Origin: Pseudomonadales bacterium
GTDB lineage: Bacteria > Pseudomonadota > Gammaproteobacteria > Pseudomonadales > DT-91
Reading direction: 5' to 3'
DNA: 8,361 nt
Assembly (NCBI GenBank): GCA_013215025.1
Contig: JABSRR010000046.1
Coordinates: 2,291 to 10,651 of the forward strand
Shown here: positions 6,746 through 8,361 of the stretch, in pieces
Numbering within the stretch: the first letter of the stretch is position 1
How the letters are laid out: every line of letters begins with the position of its first letter
Position numbers and translations under genes: made by a program
The notes under the pieces: generated by a model
What the model was told of the DNA's origin: nothing
The model's input: the letters and a program-made list of their open reading frames with translations, nothing else
Databases searched by the model: none

Positions 6746-7050
6746 ACGGGTCGGTGTAAGTTAGATAAACGTTTGTTTGTTTGTGCCGCTAAACGATATA
6801 GCAAAGCCACTTTACCAATCTGTTGAATGCACTGCGCCTGACTCGCATCGAGCACGACCTTTAGCGCCTCCTGCTTGGCGTCTCTGTCTTCGAAAGCAAA
6901 TTTTACCTTAATCAATTCGTGATCATTAAGCGCGCGTTCCAGTTCTGCTAAGCTGCCCTCGCTAATACCGTTGTCACTAAACATCACAACCGGTTTAAGG
7001 CGATGGCCAATGGCGCGTAGTTGTTTGATTTTTGCTTGATCTAATGACAT
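6742..7050 (-). CDS. yhbY: CRM-domain RNA-binding protein YhbY (ribosome assembly factor)
   Basis: This 102-residue single CRM domain is close to E. coli YhbY (97 residues), which associates with pre-50S ribosomal subunits. Shared stretches include LKPVV (18-22), NGISEGSLAELERALNDHELIKVK (27-50) and the QQIGKVALLYR end (76-86). The RNA-binding loop, G-x-x-G in many CRM proteins, reads SDNG (25-28), so the first glycine is replaced by serine. The ATG complement is at 7048-7050; GAG about 9 bases upstream is a weak ribosome-binding site. It diverges from rlmE-ftsH, the conserved gammaproteobacterial order linking ribosome maturation genes. At its 3' end it meets ribA instead of greA, the E. coli neighbour, and the two stop codons overlap by two bases. 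Confidence 0.95.
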   Translation of the reverse strand: MSLDQAKIKQLRAIGHRLKPVVMFSDNGISEGSLAELERALNDHELIKVKFAFEDRDAKQEALKVVLDASQAQCIQQIGKVALLYRLAAQTNKRLSNLHRPV

Positions 7051-7098
7051 TTGCGGTTACTCTAGCAGGTCAGAATGTATTGTTGCGTAAGCGCGGCA

Positions 7099-7127
7099 TT
7101 GTATAAAAATAGTGCAATTTGTATAGT
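7099..7127 (+). promoter_or_regulatory. Candidate sigma-70 promoter for rlmE(-ftsH)
   Basis: In the 106-base gap between the divergent yhbY and rlmE genes, TTGTAT (7099-7104) is followed after exactly 17 bases by TATAGT (7122-7127, 5/6 match to TATAAT). The start would be near 7134, giving a leader of about 23 bases before the rlmE ATG at 7157. The surrounding sequence is AT-rich, so chance matches are possible. I saw no sigma-32-like CTTGAA/CCCCAT pair here, although the E. coli rlmE-ftsH operon is heat-inducible. Confidence 0.45.
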
Positions 7128-7156
7128 TTTATTATCAAAAATATAAGCGAAGCTGC

Positions 7157-7780
7157 ATGGCAAAAAAATCGAAAAGTAGTGGTCGCTGGCTGGATGAGCA
7201 TTTCAGTGATCACTATGTCAAGCAATCACAGCGCCTCGGCTATCGGTCCAGGGCCTGTTTCAAACTGCTAGAAATTCAAGAAAAAGACCATATTTTGCAA
7301 CCAAATATGACCGTCATTGATTTGGGCTCTGCCCCGGGTGGCTGGTCACAAGTGTGTGCTGAGTTTGTCGGCCCTGATGGACTTATTATTGCCTCAGATA
7401 TTCTGCCGATGGATGCACTGGCCGATGTGACGTTTGTGCAGGGCGATTTTACTGAAGATAAGGTATTTGAAGAAATCCTCGCGGCTGTGAATAATCGTCC
7501 TGTTGACCTTGTAATTTCAGATATGGCCCCCAATATGAGTGGTATGAGTGATATAGATCAGCCAAAAGCCATGTATTTGGTAGAGCTGGCCTTAGACTTA
7601 GCCAAGCAGGTATTAAAGCCAGATGGGGTGTTTTTAGCTAAAGTATTCCAAGGTGAAGGTTTTGAGCCGCTGGTGCAGGATATTCGCAGCAACTTTCGGC
7701 AAATGATTACGCGCAAACCTCAATCTTCAAGGGCGCGATCGCGTGAGACCTATTTGCTGGGTAAGGGATTTAAAGGCTGA
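7157..7780 (+). CDS. rlmE: 23S rRNA (uridine-2552-2'-O) methyltransferase RlmE (FtsJ/RrmJ)
   Basis: This 207-residue SAM-dependent methyltransferase (E. coli 209) modifies U2552 in the A-loop of 23S rRNA at a late step of 50S assembly. Its SAM-binding motif [11 protein letters not shown] is at 55-65. The K-D-K-E catalytic set is intact: Lys36 (ACFKLLE), Asp122 (SDMAPN), Lys162 (LAKVFQGEG) and Glu197 (RSRETYLLG). The N-terminus is basic ([11 protein letters not shown]) as usual for binding rRNA. The ATG is preceded by only a weak purine stretch, GCGAAG at 7147-7152. ftsH follows 99 bases downstream on the same strand, the conserved order, so cotranscription is likely. Confidence 0.97.
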   Translation: MAKKSKSSGRWLDEHFSDHYVKQSQRLGYRSRACFKLLEIQEKDHILQPNMTVIDLGSAPGGWSQVCAEFVGPDGLIIASDILPMDALADVTFVQGDFTEDKVFEEILAAVNNRPVDLVISDMAPNMSGMSDIDQPKAMYLVELALDLAKQVLKPDGVFLAKVFQGEGFEPLVQDIRSNFRQMITRKPQSSRARSRETYLLGKGFKG

Positions 7781-7807
7781 TATTTAGGCACAATAGGTCT
7801 ACTATAG

Positions 7808-7831
7808 ACGTATTAATAATAACGAATACGT
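7808..7831. repeat. Inverted repeat in the rlmE-ftsH gap
   Basis: ACGTATT (7808-7814) and AATACGT (7825-7831) form a perfect 7-bp inverted repeat around a 10-base AT-rich loop. A shorter inverted repeat, GTCTA (7797-7801) and TAGAC (7805-7809), overlaps its left arm by two bases, so the two hairpins could not fully form together. Neither is GC-rich or followed by a run of T, so this is not a standard terminator. It could be an operator or an mRNA structure in the ftsH leader; chance cannot be excluded. Confidence 0.35.
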
Positions 7832-7879
7832 AACACAAAGTGATTGGCTAACAATAGCTGTAGTCAAGAGGATAACAAC

Positions 7880-8361
7880 GTGAATGATTTAGTAAAAAAT
7901 ATGCTGCTGTGGTTGGTCATTGCAGCTATTTTGGTGTCGATTTTCAAAAACTTTAACCCGGTTGCTCAAGATCAAAGCTTAAGCTACTCACAATTTGTTG
8001 CTGCGGTGCAAAATAAGCAAGTTGAGGCGATAGAAATTGAGGGCTTAAATATCCGCGGCAAGCTTAATTCGGGTGAATATTTTGAAACGGTGCGCCCCTA
8101 TATCGAAGATCCTCAGTTGATCAACGACTTATTGGAAAATGAAGTGCAAGTCGAGGGTGTGCCGCCTCAGCAGCAAAGTCTTTGGCAGCAGCTGTTGGTC
8201 GCCAGTTTCCCGATTCTTCTAATTCTGTTTATCTTCATGTTTTTTATGCGTCAAATGCAAGGCGGCATGGGTGGTGGTAAAGGTGGCCCAATGAGCTTTG
8301 GTAAGTCCAAGGCAAGAATGCTGCAAGAAGATCAAATAAAAACCACTTTCTCTGATGTTGC
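7880..8361 (+). CDS. ftsH: ATP-dependent zinc metalloprotease FtsH, N-terminal part (3' truncated by window)
   Basis: The frame opens at GTG 7880 and stays open to the window end, giving 160 complete residues. The start is well supported by AAGAGGA at 7866-7872, 7 bases upstream. A first membrane helix (about 8-22), a periplasmic domain beginning with LSYSQFVAAV (34-43), a second membrane helix (about 105-123) and the Gly/Met-rich linker with MSFGKSKARML (138-148) leading into TTFSDVA are the standard FtsH N-terminus. In the family, the AAA ATPase and HEXXH protease domains that follow extract and degrade membrane proteins and unstable regulators from the cytoplasmic side; those domains lie beyond the window. 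The position directly after rlmE matches the conserved operon. Confidence 0.96.
   Translation, partial: MNDLVKNMLLWLVIAAILVSIFKNFNPVAQDQSLSYSQFVAAVQNKQVEAIEIEGLNIRGKLNSGEYFETVRPYIEDPQLINDLLENEVQVEGVPPQQQSLWQQLLVASFPILLILFIFMFFMRQMQGGMGGGKGGPMSFGKSKARMLQEDQIKTTFSDV

Overview
This 8.4 kb stretch looks like chromosomal housekeeping DNA from a gammaproteobacterium, probably a marine, Cellvibrionales/Oceanospirillales-like one. The evidence is the yhbY / rlmE-ftsH arrangement, a ThiD-ThiE fusion in a thiO-thiS-thiG operon, a RibA that aligns with E. coli RibA without gaps at the N-terminus and key residues, and an E. coli-type Fur box. The lineage is an inference from protein similarity, not from a marker gene. 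I see no rRNA, tRNA, CRISPR array, insertion sequence or phage gene, and no non-coding stretch longer than about 160 bases.

Region 1 (1-4727, + strand) is a tightly packed thiamine operon. It holds the 3' end of thiO (glycine oxidase), thiS (sulfur carrier ending in Gly-Gly), thiG (thiazole synthase) and a fused thiD-thiE (HMP/HMP-P kinase plus thiamine-phosphate synthase). Together these make the thiazole by the aerobic, glycine-oxidase route, phosphorylate the pyrimidine and join the two halves into thiamine phosphate. The last gene starts inside the end of thiDE and encodes a large polytopic membrane protein that resembles GT-C glycosyltransferases; its link to thiamine is unknown.

Region 2 (4728-5975, - strand) carries a small, cysteine-rich, helical protein of unknown function and a membrane-bound YugP-type zinc metallopeptidase. 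Between them lies a perfect 15-bp Fur operator, placed to control the small protein. This is the most interesting signal in the window.

Region 3 (6131-8361) has ribA (GTP cyclohydrolase II, +), yhbY (CRM-domain ribosome-assembly factor, -), rlmE (23S rRNA Um2552 methyltransferase, +) and the 5' part of ftsH (membrane AAA protease, +), which runs off the window. yhbY diverges from rlmE-ftsH, as in E. coli and many relatives.

The two convergent gene pairs have no spacer at all: stop codons abut at 4725-4730 and overlap at 6742-6745. Several starts are non-ATG (TTG for the membrane protein, GTG for ribA and ftsH).
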